Assembly: GCA_030789695.1 (NCBI GenBank)
Contig: CM061138.1
Span: 16,564,214 to 16,628,213 of the forward strand
Reading direction: 5' to 3'
Source: Scilla litardierei
Lineage: Eukaryota; Streptophyta; Magnoliopsida; Asparagales; Asparagaceae
Length of the DNA: 64,000 bases
This document shows positions 11,355-21,414 of this stretch, piece after piece (position 1 is the stretch's first letter; every line of letters begins with the position of its first letter). The notes under the pieces were generated by a model. That model did no database searches. It saw only the letters and a program-made list of their open reading frames with translations, and was not told the DNA's origin. Position numbers and translations under genes: made by a program.

Positions 11355-13078
11355 TGTTGAGTATTGATTCCCCGGATTTGGTTTTGGATGATGAGCAAAC
11401 ATAAATATAGTGTACTAACTGTTTGTGAGCGCAGTTATGGAGATCGTCGCAAAAAGAATACGTACATCAAAAGCGACGTCTCAAGACTTCGCAATACGCA
11501 TGATCGTGTGCCTGAAGCTTCGTTGAAGCTCAAGGACCATTATTGAAGTCAATAATGAAGATTGAAGCTTTGAAGACGGTTCGTCATGTCTAATTTATTG
11601 TCTTCTAGCTTCATAGAATAGAATGTTAAGCCTTGAGTAGGACTTACATTATAATCTTCATTTCGCTCATATCTTAGAGCTAGGATTATCTTAGAAGCCA
11701 TTAGAAACTTTCCCGAAGCCTATCGCTTCTTCCCTCGGCTTCTAGTGCATCTTAGTTGGTTCAAGAAGAAGAACCAACCGACTATATGACGATCTAGTCG
11801 GTCGGTAACTCTTCATGAACCGACTAGATGTCCTTGCTAATTTCAGCTCATTCCCTGTTGATCAATTAGTCGGTCAAAGAAGGTTCACCGACCGACTAGA
11901 TGACGATCTAGTCGGTTAGGAGTCCTTCTCAGACCGACTTGTTATCATTGCCTCATTTCAGCCCGAGTTACTGTTTCGAGTTAGTCGGTTTAAGAACGAT
12001 TGTCGACCGACTAGTTGCGAAACTAGTCGGTTGGAATTTGTTCTCAGACTGACTAGTTCAACTTGCTTTCAGACTATTTGTTTTGACTCTTAGTCGGTCT
12101 AAGAACACTCACTGACCGACTAGTTGTGAAACTAGTCGGTTAGCAAGTCTTCTTAGACCGACTAGTTCTTTATGTCTGAACTTTCTCTTTTGGCTGTCGA
12201 GCTGTTAGTCGGTTCATGTTGAATCACCGACCGACTAGTTGAGAAACTAGTCGGTCAATGATCCTTCTTAGACCGACTAGTCTGCTTCAGAATAGAGCCG
12301 TTGGAGCCTTTAATGACTCGATTTCTTCTCTCTCTTTCCTCTATCCTATATATACTTGGAGGGGTTCTTTCCTTGTATTCAATGCTGATTATTAGAGATA
12401 TTTGAGAATCAAAGAGAAGCAAATAAACTCCATTCTAAAGCTTTCTCTCCTCACTTGAATCTCTCCCTCACTCTTATTCTTAAAGAGAGATTCATTGATT
12501 GTGAGCCTTCCAAGCCAAGGGCTTGATCCAAGGTCACCAACTCCACCATAGGCTTCCATTTCTGGTCAACTTCTTGGAGCTAGGGTTTGGTGACATCTTC
12601 TTCCACAACAATCCATCTTTGCCCTAATTTGGTAAGATTTACTCAAGGCATAGGATTTTGTGGTAAGTGTTCCTTTATTTCATTTCAATTGATATTGCAA
12701 TTGTGTCTCTCGGTTGTGAGAGAGAGTGTGATCCTGGGTTGTGGGAGTCACATTTATATTGTGTATGATTTGGTCTTGTGAAAGTTTTTCACAAGAATTT
12801 CATAGTGCTAAATCTTGGGTTAGTGGTTTCTAACTCAAGTATCCAGAGGGGATCCGGGTAGTTGGGACGTAGGATCACCGGGAACAAGTCGGGGAGACTT
12901 GGGTGGATCCGAACCCGTTACATGCTTTGTTTGCGTTTGTCTATTCTTGTTGTTTGTAGTCTATTCCGCATTGTTGTTTGTATGTTTGCACAATAATTAG
13001 GAATAACTCTCTTGATTATTTTAAAGTACTATTCACCCCCCCTCTAGTACATGTGCAGTAGCTTCACAGGGCACTACA
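11355..13078 (+). mobile_element. Solo LTR of the SIRE-like copia family, nested
   Basis: 1,724 bp, TGTTGAGTATTGATTCCCC to GGGCACTACA, flanked by the TSD CCTCC (11350-11354 and 13079-13083). It is collinear with the LTRs of the element at 31227-46832. It contains a five-unit hairpin array, a TATA box (CTATATATAC, about 12345) and the C-run before its end. It arose by insertion into the older copia followed by LTR-LTR recombination. No coding content. Confidence 0.93.
11776..12290. repeat. Five-unit tandem array of short hairpins in the solo LTR
   Basis: Near-perfect palindromes of the form ACCGACTAG-N8-CTAGTCGGT start at 11776, 11891, 12006, 12115 and 12230, a spacing of 115, 115, 109 and 115 bp. 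Each is bracketed by further outward TTAGTCGGT and ACCGACTAGT arms, so every unit can fold as a nested stem. The LTRs of the 31227 element have the same array. Confidence 0.9.
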
Positions 13079-13083
13079 CCTCC

Positions 13084-13662
13084 AAGGGTCTACATTTGGG
13101 ACTCTTTTACAAAAATGGATTATCCTCCGCACTTGTTGGTTATGCTGATGCAGGTTACAGGTCTGATCCCCACAATGCAAAGTCACAGACAATGTAAATG
13201 TTTACCCATGGTAGGACAACCATTTCCTGAAGATCCATTAAGCAAACCATGACGGCGACCTTATCCAATCACTCGGCGATCATCGTCATCCATGAAGCAG
13301 GCAAGGAATGTGGCTGGCTATGGTCAGTTGTAAATCACATCTTGGTGACGATCGAATTGAAGTATGGGGGCCTTAAACCTACTATCATGTTCGAGGACAA
13401 CGCTGCTTGCATAGCTCAGCTACGTGGTAGCTACATCAAAGGCGACAGAACGAAGCATATTTCCCCCAGATTCTTCTGGATGCACGAGCTACAGAGAGAT
13501 GGCGTAATCGACGTCAGACAAGTACAATCATGTGACAACCTGTCAGACTTGTTCACTAAAGCCATTCCTACTGCTACATTTAGGAAGTTTGTACAGAAAA
13601 TTGGGATTAGTCGCCTAAGTGATCTGAAAGTCCGAGTGTTTGTACAGATCAGGGGGAGTTAG
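13084..13662 (+). pseudogene. Copia RNase H, 3' end of the split pol
   Basis: Reading continues after the solo LTR with a degraded VGYADAGY-like stretch, then from 13249 an open frame with SNHSAIIVIHEA, MFEDNAACIAQLRGSYIKGD and DNLSDLFTKA, all hallmarks of copia RNase H in this lineage. The family normally has S-N-H-x-E at the first motif; here Glu is Ala. It ends at 13662 next to a GGGGGAG polypurine tract. Confidence 0.85.
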
Positions 13663-13851
13663 AGAGTGTTTGTACTCTTTTTTCTTAACTATGGTTTTTT
13701 CCACAGGGTTTTCCATAGCTAAATATTTTAACGAGGCAAACATCACCAACTCAGGATCCTGAAGTATCAACCCCATGTAAGACTTCTACAACACTCAGAA
13801 TCCTAAAGTATCCATGAGCAGAGTCCACGCTTATGGCTAGATAATGGGGAG
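13663..13851 (+). other. 3' untranslated tail of the Ale-like element
   Basis: Holds GGTTTTTTCCACAGGGTTTT and TTTTAACGAGGCAAAC followed by a GGATCCTGAAGTATC block, then ATAATGGGGAG, the polypurine tract abutting the 3' LTR. The same tail unit occurs three times in tandem in the related element at 56489-56969. Confidence 0.6.
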
Positions 13852-13997
13852 TGTTATGAATGGATAATACCGAGTTGGTTAGGATCACAGCTTATCTTAT
13901 AGATAAGACCGTATCTATTGTATCGTATCTATTTACTCTCCTTTAATGCTATAAATAAAGAGCTGGGGGTTTCTCCACCAGATGATGATTCATAACA
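13852..13997 (+). repeat. 3' LTR of the Ale-like copia element
   Basis: TGTTATGAATGG...GATTCATAACA, 146 bp, followed by TSD ATTTG. By eye it differs from the 5' LTR at roughly one site in ten, including a small deletion. Confidence 0.9.
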
Positions 13998-14002
13998 ATT
14001 TG

Positions 14003-14486
14003 TATAATTACACGACATCACGTTTTGCGACGGCTTGAATTTTCGGGCTTGGTTTTTTAAAAAATCATGCATCGATATTTGAAAAGGAGAAAACGATCAA
14101 AAACTTGTTTGTTGTGCGTTATGTCTAATTGATGCTTTTTGTATGAAATTCACTTTAGATTTCTGAAGACGTGGTGGTAGATGGGCATGTTCTAGGCTGC
14201 ATAAGCATGTCCATGAACAATCTATGATCTGTTTACCATAACCGATAAGAGCGTTAGCCAGTCGAACTCCGGTTAGTAGGCGGCTCCCCAGCATCAATTC
14301 CTCCAACCCTCAAATTAGAACCTGAGAAATATAAAAATATAATTTTAAATGGGAAAAGGTTTAAAATAGAATGTGGTACATGAGTCCTTCAGCTTAAAGC
14401 TTTATTTTGAGATGGTATGAAGCATTTTAGTCATTTCACATGGATCTATGCTTGGATGGGTTTGATTTAATCGTGCTTTCTTACAG
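14003..14486. other. Intergenic DNA, no feature recognised
   Basis: Native flank between two retroelements. A 69-codon minus-strand frame (14306-14097) opens MEELMLGSRLLTGVRLANAL but resembles nothing I know. It may be remnant coding DNA. Confidence 0.4.
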
Positions 14487-14491
14487 TTGAG

Positions 14492-16287
14492 TGATTCGGG
14501 ATATAAATTACATATTTCCCCCCCCTAACTACCCCCATTTTGTGCCAAAGATTAGGCTTAATTGTGCTCTTTTTGGGTATATTTTCATTTCATATCAATT
14601 TTAGGGCTTATTCTCATTCTTGGTACAAAATACGGTTTTTATCGTCTTTATTGGCTTCCTATTATTTTTCCTATGCTCCTGCCATTATTTTGATCATATC
14701 CCCATTTTTTTTTGGGAATTATTTGAGCATTGGGACATTTTATATGGATTTTGGAAGTCAATAGTGATTTATAATGGTCATTATATTAATTTTCTAATCA
14801 AATGGACTAATTTCTTCTTCCTATATTTTTCAGGTACCCCTAGGAGTCTTGGGGATTTTCCAGAAATTTTTGGGATTTTTCTGAGATTCCTAGGTATTTT
14901 TCGGCATTTTTTTGGAGGAGAAATGAGGTTTAAAAAGCAGGAAAATGGATTTTAAATGGGCGCCACGTGGCGCAATCCCGCAGCGCCACGTGGCGCAATC
15001 CCGTCCGCCCGTTCCCGCGTTTCTGCCGCTGTTTCGTTCAAACCAAAAAATAATAATTTTTAAAATAAAAAAAACGAAACAGCGGCCCGCTCTTGGAGCG
15101 GGCCGCGTGTTTTTAAAAAAAAAAATTAAAAAAAAAACTAATTGCAAGCGGGCCGGCCCAGCGGCCGGCCCGCTGCTGCAATTTAATTGCGCGCGCGGGC
15201 TGAGGCGGGGGCACGTGCCCCCCTTTTCGTTATTTTTGGCAGCGCCCGCTTGTGCGGGCGCTGGAGGTCGAGCGGGCCGGGTCTTCGACCCGGCCCCGCT
15301 TCTTCTATTTTGGCTGGCAGGCGGGCGGTTTTGGGCGGTGAGCGGGCATGCGCCCGCAAGGATCCGACCCGCAATCTTTTATTTGAGGGCTGGGTGTGCG
15401 AATTTCGCAGAGGAGTTCGTTTTTTTTGGGGCTCTCGACAGAAGTGAATTTTTGGGGGTTTTGAGTTCTTTTTAGGGCTTTGGAAGGGGGAGGAGGCCAT
15501 GGATTAAGCTTGGAGCTTGGAGGAGCATTTGGGAGAGGAGAACTTCATCCTTGAGTGACACATTGGTGAAATTTTTCCTATCTCTTGTGTGTTTGATTTA
15601 GGGTTTTAAATTGTAATTGGATGTTGATTTTGAGTAAAGATTACTCCTTTTCATTATGAATCTCTGAATCTTGTTTGTGTGGTTGTGTTTTGAGATTGTT
15701 GTTGTTGGGTTGTAAAAATTCTCCTCTAGCATATGTTTAATTTCAAAATTGGTGGATGAAATTTGAGTTAATTTGTTCATTGGAACCCTAAGGGGGAATC
15801 CATGAAGAGGATTATCCTAGCGGACCCTCTCTATTGCGCTTATTGCCTATTACTCGCATGAGTTTCACTCACTACTTATTGCACCCCACACGTTCGATGA
15901 AATGCCGTACTTTCCGATTGAGCTCCCTTAGCCGGGAGATCAATTGAGTTATATTAGGGGATGATTTCTTGCGCCCACAACCTCATTCGCATGCACACCA
16001 CACGAGTCCTCCTCGTTACTTGCCGATTCGGCCCTCAACCCCTAACCACTTAGGATAGATTTTTAGTTTCTCCACGTTTTTCACCACTTTTTCTTCCACA
16101 CTTCCACCCACCGTTAATTGAGTTAGTTGTAAAACACTTTACTTTTCTTTATCCGTCAAATTTGTGAACGTAGAACGACTTGTCCCTGTGATCCGACTCG
16201 GTACTCACCTGTTATTTTTATATTGCATTGACGCTCCTACGCTTGGGAGCGGAAGGCGTGCACTTGCGCGTTTTTCCGAGTCAACCA
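14492..16287 (+). repeat. 5' LTR of the gag-only gypsy element
   Basis: Contains two 14-bp palindromes with a CACGTG core (14960-14973, 14983-14996), a GC-rich block with several self-complementary GCGGGCC stems (15080-15370) and, to the right, a less structured region. Open frames crossing the GC block are compositional. Confidence 0.92.
14960..14996. promoter_or_regulatory. Paired G-box palindromes in the gypsy LTR
   Basis: GCGCCACGTGGCGC occurs twice, 23 bp apart start to start. Its CACGTG core is the plant G-box bound by bZIP and bHLH factors. The pair is conserved in the 3' LTR (19766-19779, 19789-19802). A role in LTR transcription is inference. Confidence 0.55.
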
Positions 16288-16307
16288 ATTGGCGCCGTTG
16301 CCGGGGA
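16288..16307 (+). other. Primer-binding site of the gypsy element
   Basis: ATTGGCGCCGTTGCCGGGGA immediately follows the 5' LTR. This is the primer-binding sequence commonly found in plant Athila and Tat elements. Confidence 0.85.
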
Positions 16308-16461
16308 CAACGGTTTCTATTTAGCAATTTTTGATTGATTTTGAAAAATTTTGTGTGATACTTCTATCTCTTAGTGTGTGTCTTTCCGTTTATTTATTTT
16401 CCACTTTTTGAGTCGTTTGGTTGTTTATTTTCATTTGTTTTGTGAAAATTTTTTTAACAAC

Positions 16462-18120
16462 ATGGCATCACCTTCAAAATTTTCGGACGTTGATTTGGAG
16501 GATATCCCACTTCCGCCATACTTTCATGGCACGGAGTGGGAGAACCCTCACTTACATATTAAAATTTTTGAAGATTGGATGCATTCATGTCTTGGTGGGA
16601 ATATCGATGATGATTGCATATATTTTAGATTCTTTCCCGATTCTTTACAGGATGATGCTAGACTTTGGTTTGATTCATTGTCTCTGGACTCACATTTTAC
16701 TTGGTTGTCATTTCAGGCTGAATTTCTCCGAGTATTTTTGCCTATCTTTTTGGAGCAGATTCAGGGGCGGCAGGCCATGGAGCATATAGCGAGCTTTACC
16801 CAGGCTGAGTGGGAGGCCTACCATCAGACTTGGCAGAGGTTCACAGATTTGGTGCTTGCGTGCCCACCCCAGAATTTTCACGAGGATCATCTTCTGCAGA
16901 TCTTCTACACAGGATTATTGCCATCTGGGCGGGATTTTGTGCAGACGAGTTGTGGTGGGGAGTTCTTTGATTATTCGACCGAGGATTCCTGGTGTTACCT
17001 GAGGGACCTTGCAGAGTGGGAGCGGACTGCGCCATCTGGAGAGCCATCACTTGGATATGAGGATGATGGCCAGTCCCAGTTTCCATTTCAGGATGCAGAG
17101 CTGCAGGTCCAGTGTCAGCTTGAGGAGCCACCTTTGGGCTCTTTTTCTTGCGACCCCATGGGATACAGAGCAGAGCAGGAGGATGTGTTGCATGAGAGCC
17201 AGGTAGAAGATATTGACAGATTATATTTTGATGAGTCGGAGGAGACATATGATGGAGTGCGTGTCGACCACGACGGTGACACGATGCATTTTCATTTTGA
17301 GGTTGATGAAGAAGTGGATGTGCATGATGGCCGAGAGCAGATCGAGTACACCATGGAGCCTGAGCCACAGGCCACTTCAGAGTTAGCTTCACAGGTCGAG
17401 GCGGTTGAGTATTTTGGGAGGACGACTGAGATGAGCTATTTCTGGGATGGCGAGGATGATGCGTGCTTGGATTTGCCCGAGACGTGTCTACCTCCAGTCC
17501 TATCACAGATGTCACTTCCCTCGCCTCAGGATGCGCACTTGCCAGTCATCGAGGAGGTTCGTGAGGAGCAGTTATCAGATGTGGGGAGTGCCGCAGAGAT
17601 CGTTGATGTTGATATGGATGTCGAGGAGGATGATAGCGACGGGGATTGCGAGATGGTATATATTGAGCCCGAGCTCCCTCTTACTCCAGTTTTCTCTCTG
17701 CAGCCACTTCCACCTCCTCCTGAGGCCGTGCATCATGCCACATCTAGCACCACATTTCAGGGAAGTTTCCACCATCTCATGCCTTGCATTTCTGAAGCCC
17801 AATTTGCACTTCCACATATTTTTGCTTCAGATTGTCGTCCATTGCATTTAAATTGTTTTATTTGTTTTGACGACCCGATTTGGAATGCTTTTGCAGGGCA
17901 TGAGGACATGACTTGGATTGATGCAGCTCGTCTCCCACGTGATCCATATTATCCAAAGGAGACGCTTGGAGTTGCATTGCTGGAATCCAAGGAGGCCGGT
18001 GGTGGCCTAGCTCCAAAGCAGCTTGCGGAGGAGCGTAAGGATATGATCGAGCAGTTGCCACCACCGTTATACATTCGAGATCCGCCATTTGCCACGGTGT
18101 GTTCTTTCCATGTAGTGTAA
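16462..18120 (+). CDS. Gag-like protein with a long acidic extension (552 aa)
   Basis: The start at MASPSKFSDVDLEDIP follows AAC AAC; the frame is open 84 bp further upstream, but that part is hydrophobic leader-like and unlikely to be used. Residues about 45-190 look like a Retrotrans_gag domain: FPDSLQDDARLWFDSL, then AEFLRVFLPIF, then WQRFTDLVLACPPQNFHED and LLQIFYTGL. Residues about 210-430 are rich in Asp and Glu (DVDMDVEEDDSDGD), followed by a proline-rich turn and a C-terminal part (CFDDPIWNAFAG, PPPLYIRDPPFATV) that I do not recognise. No CCHC zinc knuckle and no protease motif are visible. The ORF is intact in a young element. Whether the acidic part comes from the gag of the parent family or was captured is unknown. 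Confidence 0.85.
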   Translation: MASPSKFSDVDLEDIPLPPYFHGTEWENPHLHIKIFEDWMHSCLGGNIDDDCIYFRFFPDSLQDDARLWFDSLSLDSHFTWLSFQAEFLRVFLPIFLEQIQGRQAMEHIASFTQAEWEAYHQTWQRFTDLVLACPPQNFHEDHLLQIFYTGLLPSGRDFVQTSCGGEFFDYSTEDSWCYLRDLAEWERTAPSGEPSLGYEDDGQSQFPFQDAELQVQCQLEEPPLGSFSCDPMGYRAEQEDVLHESQVEDIDRLYFDESEETYDGVRVDHDGDTMHFHFEVDEEVDVHDGREQIEYTMEPEPQATSELASQVEAVEYFGRTTEMSYFWDGEDDACLDLPETCLPPVLSQMSLPSPQDAHLPVIEEVREEQLSDVGSAAEIVDVDMDVEEDDSDGDCEMVYIEPELPLTPVFSLQPLPPPPEAVHHATSSTTFQGSFHHLMPCISEAQFALPHIFASDCRPLHLNCFICFDDPIWNAFAGHEDMTWIDAARLPRDPYYPKETLGVALLESKEAGGGLAPKQLAEERKDMIEQLPPPLYIRDPPFATVCSFHVV

Positions 18121-19301
18121 ATAAATAAAAATTAAAAGTTAGTTTGCTTTTGCATTTTGCTTTCGTATGCATTTCTTTTCTTTTTAGGATCTTTTGCCAA
18201 GATCTAGTACTCTTCCATCATTGAGGACAATGCTTATTTTAAGTTGGGGGGAGAGTGTTAGAATCTTTAGGTTTGTTAGGATTTTGACCTAATTTTTTTT
18301 TGAGATACCTCTATTTTCCTCCATGTTTCGCCTCATTCCATGAATTCATTGCATATCATATTTTGGCTTCCTCGTTCCTACGCCATTAGCTTTGTTTAGT
18401 CCCTACTTGCTTAATGCCATGCAAATTTTTCGGATTATCATTTAGGTATCAAATTCACGATGTTTGATTGGCACGTTTTCATTTCTTTTCCAATTTGGAG
18501 TCGAATGTTAATATACCATGTATGAAACTATTTAGATGTTGTGATACTCTCTTTGAGATAGTTTGGGAAAAGTTTGGTGTAAGCGATTTCATGTTTGGGA
18601 TGAATGGTGTAGTTTTTAATTGGATTGGGAGTGGCCAAATTGTGTTTGTTTTGTTTTCCTCTTAGGAGTGGGTGGATGAGTTGCTAATTCATGTTGGAAT
18701 GAAAAAGAAAGTTAGTATAAGTGAATGTTTCTTTCTAATTGAATCGAGTAGCCGGTGCCCCACGAAACATTGGGGAGGACGCCAAAGATGAGATTTAGAA
18801 GATCATTCCATCCATTTGCATATATAGCGTCATCGCGTGTATGCAAATGTGTCGGTGTTTGCATTTATGGCGTTATCGCGTGAATGCAAAACATAAACAT
18901 CCAAAAAAAACCAAAAGGTAGAAAACAAAAAGAAAAGAAAAGAAAATTGAATAAAAAATGAAAGAATAAGCCACATGAGTGATGCAATCTCATCTCCCAC
19001 AACTTAGATGAAATTTTTTTTCTTTTGGCCAATTTCATGAAAATTGGAAATTTTGACATCGTGATAATTTCTCGATACGTGTGATACGGTGCTTATTTCC
19101 TTACTTTTCTTTGAATTGGATTGAGGAGAATGTCATTTGTTATTTACTTTCATACTTTGGGTATATTGGCTTTGGAATCAAGTGGAAATACTATTTTGGA
19201 GTGTGCCATGAGGATATTGTGATTTTGGTGCATGTTTTTCAATTTTATCCGAATTTATCGCGTATTTTGCTAGGGACTAGCAAAAAGCTAGTTGGGGGGT
19301 G
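18121..19301 (+). other. 3' noncoding region of the gag-only gypsy element
   Basis: About 1.2 kb with no ORF of note. It includes GAGGACAATGCTTATTTTAAG followed by TTGGGGGGAGAG (to 18254), a motif found downstream of coding regions in Athila-like elements, two near-copies of a TTTGCAT...GCGT-ATCGCGTG...ATGCAAA motif (18817-18890), and the polypurine tract GTTGGGGGGTG just before the 3' LTR. Confidence 0.6.
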
Positions 19302-21091
19302 TGATTCGGGATATAAATTGCATATTTTCCCCCCTAACTACCCCCATTTTGTGCCAAAGATTAGGCTTAATTGTGCTCTTTTTGGGTATATTTTCATTTC
19401 ATATCAATTTTAGGGCTTATTGTCATTCTTGGTACAAAATACGGTTTTTATCGTCTTTATTGGCTTCCTATTATTTTTCCTATGCTCCTGCCATTATTTT
19501 GATCATATCCCCATTTTTTGGGAATTATTTGAGCATTGGGACATTTTATATGGATTTTGGAAGTCAATAGTGATTTATAATGGTCATTATATTAATTTTC
19601 TAATCAAATGGACTAATTTCTTCTTCCTATATTTTTCAGGTACCCCTAGGAGTCTTGGGGATTTTCCAGAAATTTTTGGGATTTTTCTGAGATTCCTAGG
19701 TATTTTTCGGCATTTTTTTGGAGGAGAAATGAGGTTTAAAAAGCAGGAAAATGGATTTTAAATGGGCGCCACGTGGCGCAATCCCGCAGCGCCACGTGGC
19801 GCAATCCCGTCCGCCCGTTCCCGCGTTTCCGCCGCTGTTTCGTTCAAACCAAAAAATAATAATTTTTAAAATAAAAAAAACGAAACAGCGGCCCGCTCTT
19901 GGAGCGGGCCGCGTGTTTTTAAAAAAAAATTAAAAAAAAAACTAATTGCAAGCGGGCCGGCCCAGCGGCCGGCCCGCTGCTGCAATTTAATTGCGCGCGC
20001 GGGCTGAGGCGGGGGCACGTGCCCCCCTTTTCGTTATTTTTGGCAGCGCCCGCTTGTGCGTGCGCTGGAGGTCGAGCGGGCCGGGTCTTCGACCCGGCCC
20101 CGCTTCTTCTATTTTGGCTGGCAGGCGGGCGGTTTTGGGCGGTGAGCGGGCATGCGCCCGCAAGGATCCGACCCGCAATCTTTTATTTGAGGGCTGGGTG
20201 TGCGAATTTCGCAGAGGAGTTCGTTTTTTTGGGGGCTCTCGACAGAAGTGAATTTTTGGGGGTTTTGAGTTCTTTTTAGGGCTTTGGAAGGGGGAGGAGG
20301 CCATGGATTAAGCTTGGAGCTTGGAGGAGCATTTGGGAGAGGAGAACTTCATCCTTGAGTGACACATTGGTGAAATTTTTCCTATCTCTTGTGTGTTTGA
20401 TTTAGGGTTTTAAATTGTAATTGGATGTTGATTTTGAGTAAAGATTACTCCTTTTCATTATGAATCTCTGAATCTTGCTTGTGTGGTTGTGTTTTGAGAT
20501 TGTTGTTGTTGGGTTGTAAAAATTCTCCTCTAGCATATGTTTAATTTCAAAATTGGTGGATGAAATTTGAGTTAATTTGTTCATTGGAACCCTAAGGGGG
20601 AATCCATGAAGAGGATTATCCTAGCGGACCCTCTCTATTGCGCTTATTGCCTATTACTCGCATGAGTTTCACTCACTACTTATTGCACCCCACACGTTCG
20701 ATGAAATGCCGTACTTTCCGATTGAGCTCCCTTAGCCGGGAGATCAATTGAGTTATATTAGGGGATGATTTCTTGCGCCCACAACCTCATTCGCATGCAC
20801 ACCACACGAGTCCTCCTCGTTACTTGCCGATTCGGCCCTCAACCCCTAACCACTTAGGATAGATTTTTAGTTTCTCCACGTTTTTCACCACTTTTTCTTC
20901 CACACTTCCACCCACCGTTAATTGAGTTAGTTGTAAAACACTTTACTTTTCTTTGTCCGTCAAATTTGTGAACGTAGAACGACTTGTCCCTGTGATCCGA
21001 CCCGGTACTCACCGGTTATTTTTATATTGCATTGACGCTCCTACGCTTGTGAGCGGAAGGCGTGCACTTGCGCGTTTTTCCGAGTCAACCA
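19302..21091 (+). repeat. 3' LTR of the gag-only gypsy element
   Basis: 1,790 bp, collinear with the 5' LTR, including the paired CACGTG palindromes and the GC stems. Followed by TSD TTGAG. Confidence 0.92.
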
Positions 21092-21096
21092 TTGAG

Positions 21097-21414
21097 CTTA
21101 AAGGCCTTTTCTCGGTTCAAGTTTCAAAGGCCTTTGCGATTGTATTATACTAATAGTTCTCCCTCCAATCAAATTCACATTTCGCACATAAGTGGAGTTA
21201 GTAGTTGGTTTTTTTTTGGCAAACTCCTCGATTAGTTTCATTGTAATACTTGAACTACTCTTGATATTAGGTTTCTTTGTCTACGTATGACCTTTTAGGG
21301 TACTGTGATGTTCCATTGAATATTCTTTCGCGTCTTTAGTCGTGTTGATTCATATGACCCGATAGCAACCAATGGTTGATGGCAATCTCCCCGTGTCACA
21401 TGGCCATCACAAGG
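21097..21414. other. Intergenic DNA, no feature recognised
   Basis: AT-rich native flank to the right of the gypsy element. I see no ORF, RNA gene or repeat in it. Confidence 0.4.

Larger units (their letters stand above)
5588..13997 (+). mobile_element. Ty1/copia element of Ale/Retrofit type, decayed, with a nested solo LTR
   Basis: LTRs of 151 bp (5588-5738) and 146 bp (13852-13997) share TGTTRTGAATGG...GATTCATAACA ends and are flanked by the TSD ATTTG (5583-5587 and 13998-14002). Between them, in order, are leader, gag, protease, integrase, reverse transcriptase and RNase H, all broken by stops and frameshifts. Very short LTRs and a gag with the NYLSW motif are features of the Ale/Retrofit lineage. 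The two LTRs differ at well over a dozen sites, so the insertion is old. A 1,724-bp foreign solo LTR splits the reverse transcriptase from the RNase H domain. Confidence 0.92.
14492..21091 (+). mobile_element. Gag-only, Athila-like Ty3/gypsy element (non-autonomous, young)
   Basis: LTRs of 1,796 bp (14492-16287) and 1,790 bp (19302-21091) start TGATTCGGGATATAAATT, end GCGTTTTTCCGAGTCAACCA and are flanked by TSD TTGAG (14487-14491 and 21092-21096). The primer-binding site ATTGGCGCCGTTGCCGGGGA is the type seen in Athila/Tat gypsy elements. The 3-kb interior has one ORF with a gag-like domain and no protease, reverse transcriptase, integrase or env. By eye the LTRs differ at only about ten substitutions plus homopolymer changes, so insertion is recent. 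It must have been mobilised by enzymes of a related element. Confidence 0.92.

Noticed and set aside
14097..14306. Possible host gene fragment on the minus strand
   Set aside because: 69 codons with no recognisable domain or splice-linked neighbour.
14945..15500. 105-176 codon frames in the gypsy LTR
   Set aside because: Repeated in both LTRs, GC-rich, overlapping on both strands, no domain; compositional.
16378..16461. Upstream start for the gypsy gag ORF (MSFRLFIF...)
   Set aside because: The extension is hydrophobic and AT-rich; MASPSKF at 16462 is the more usual gag start.
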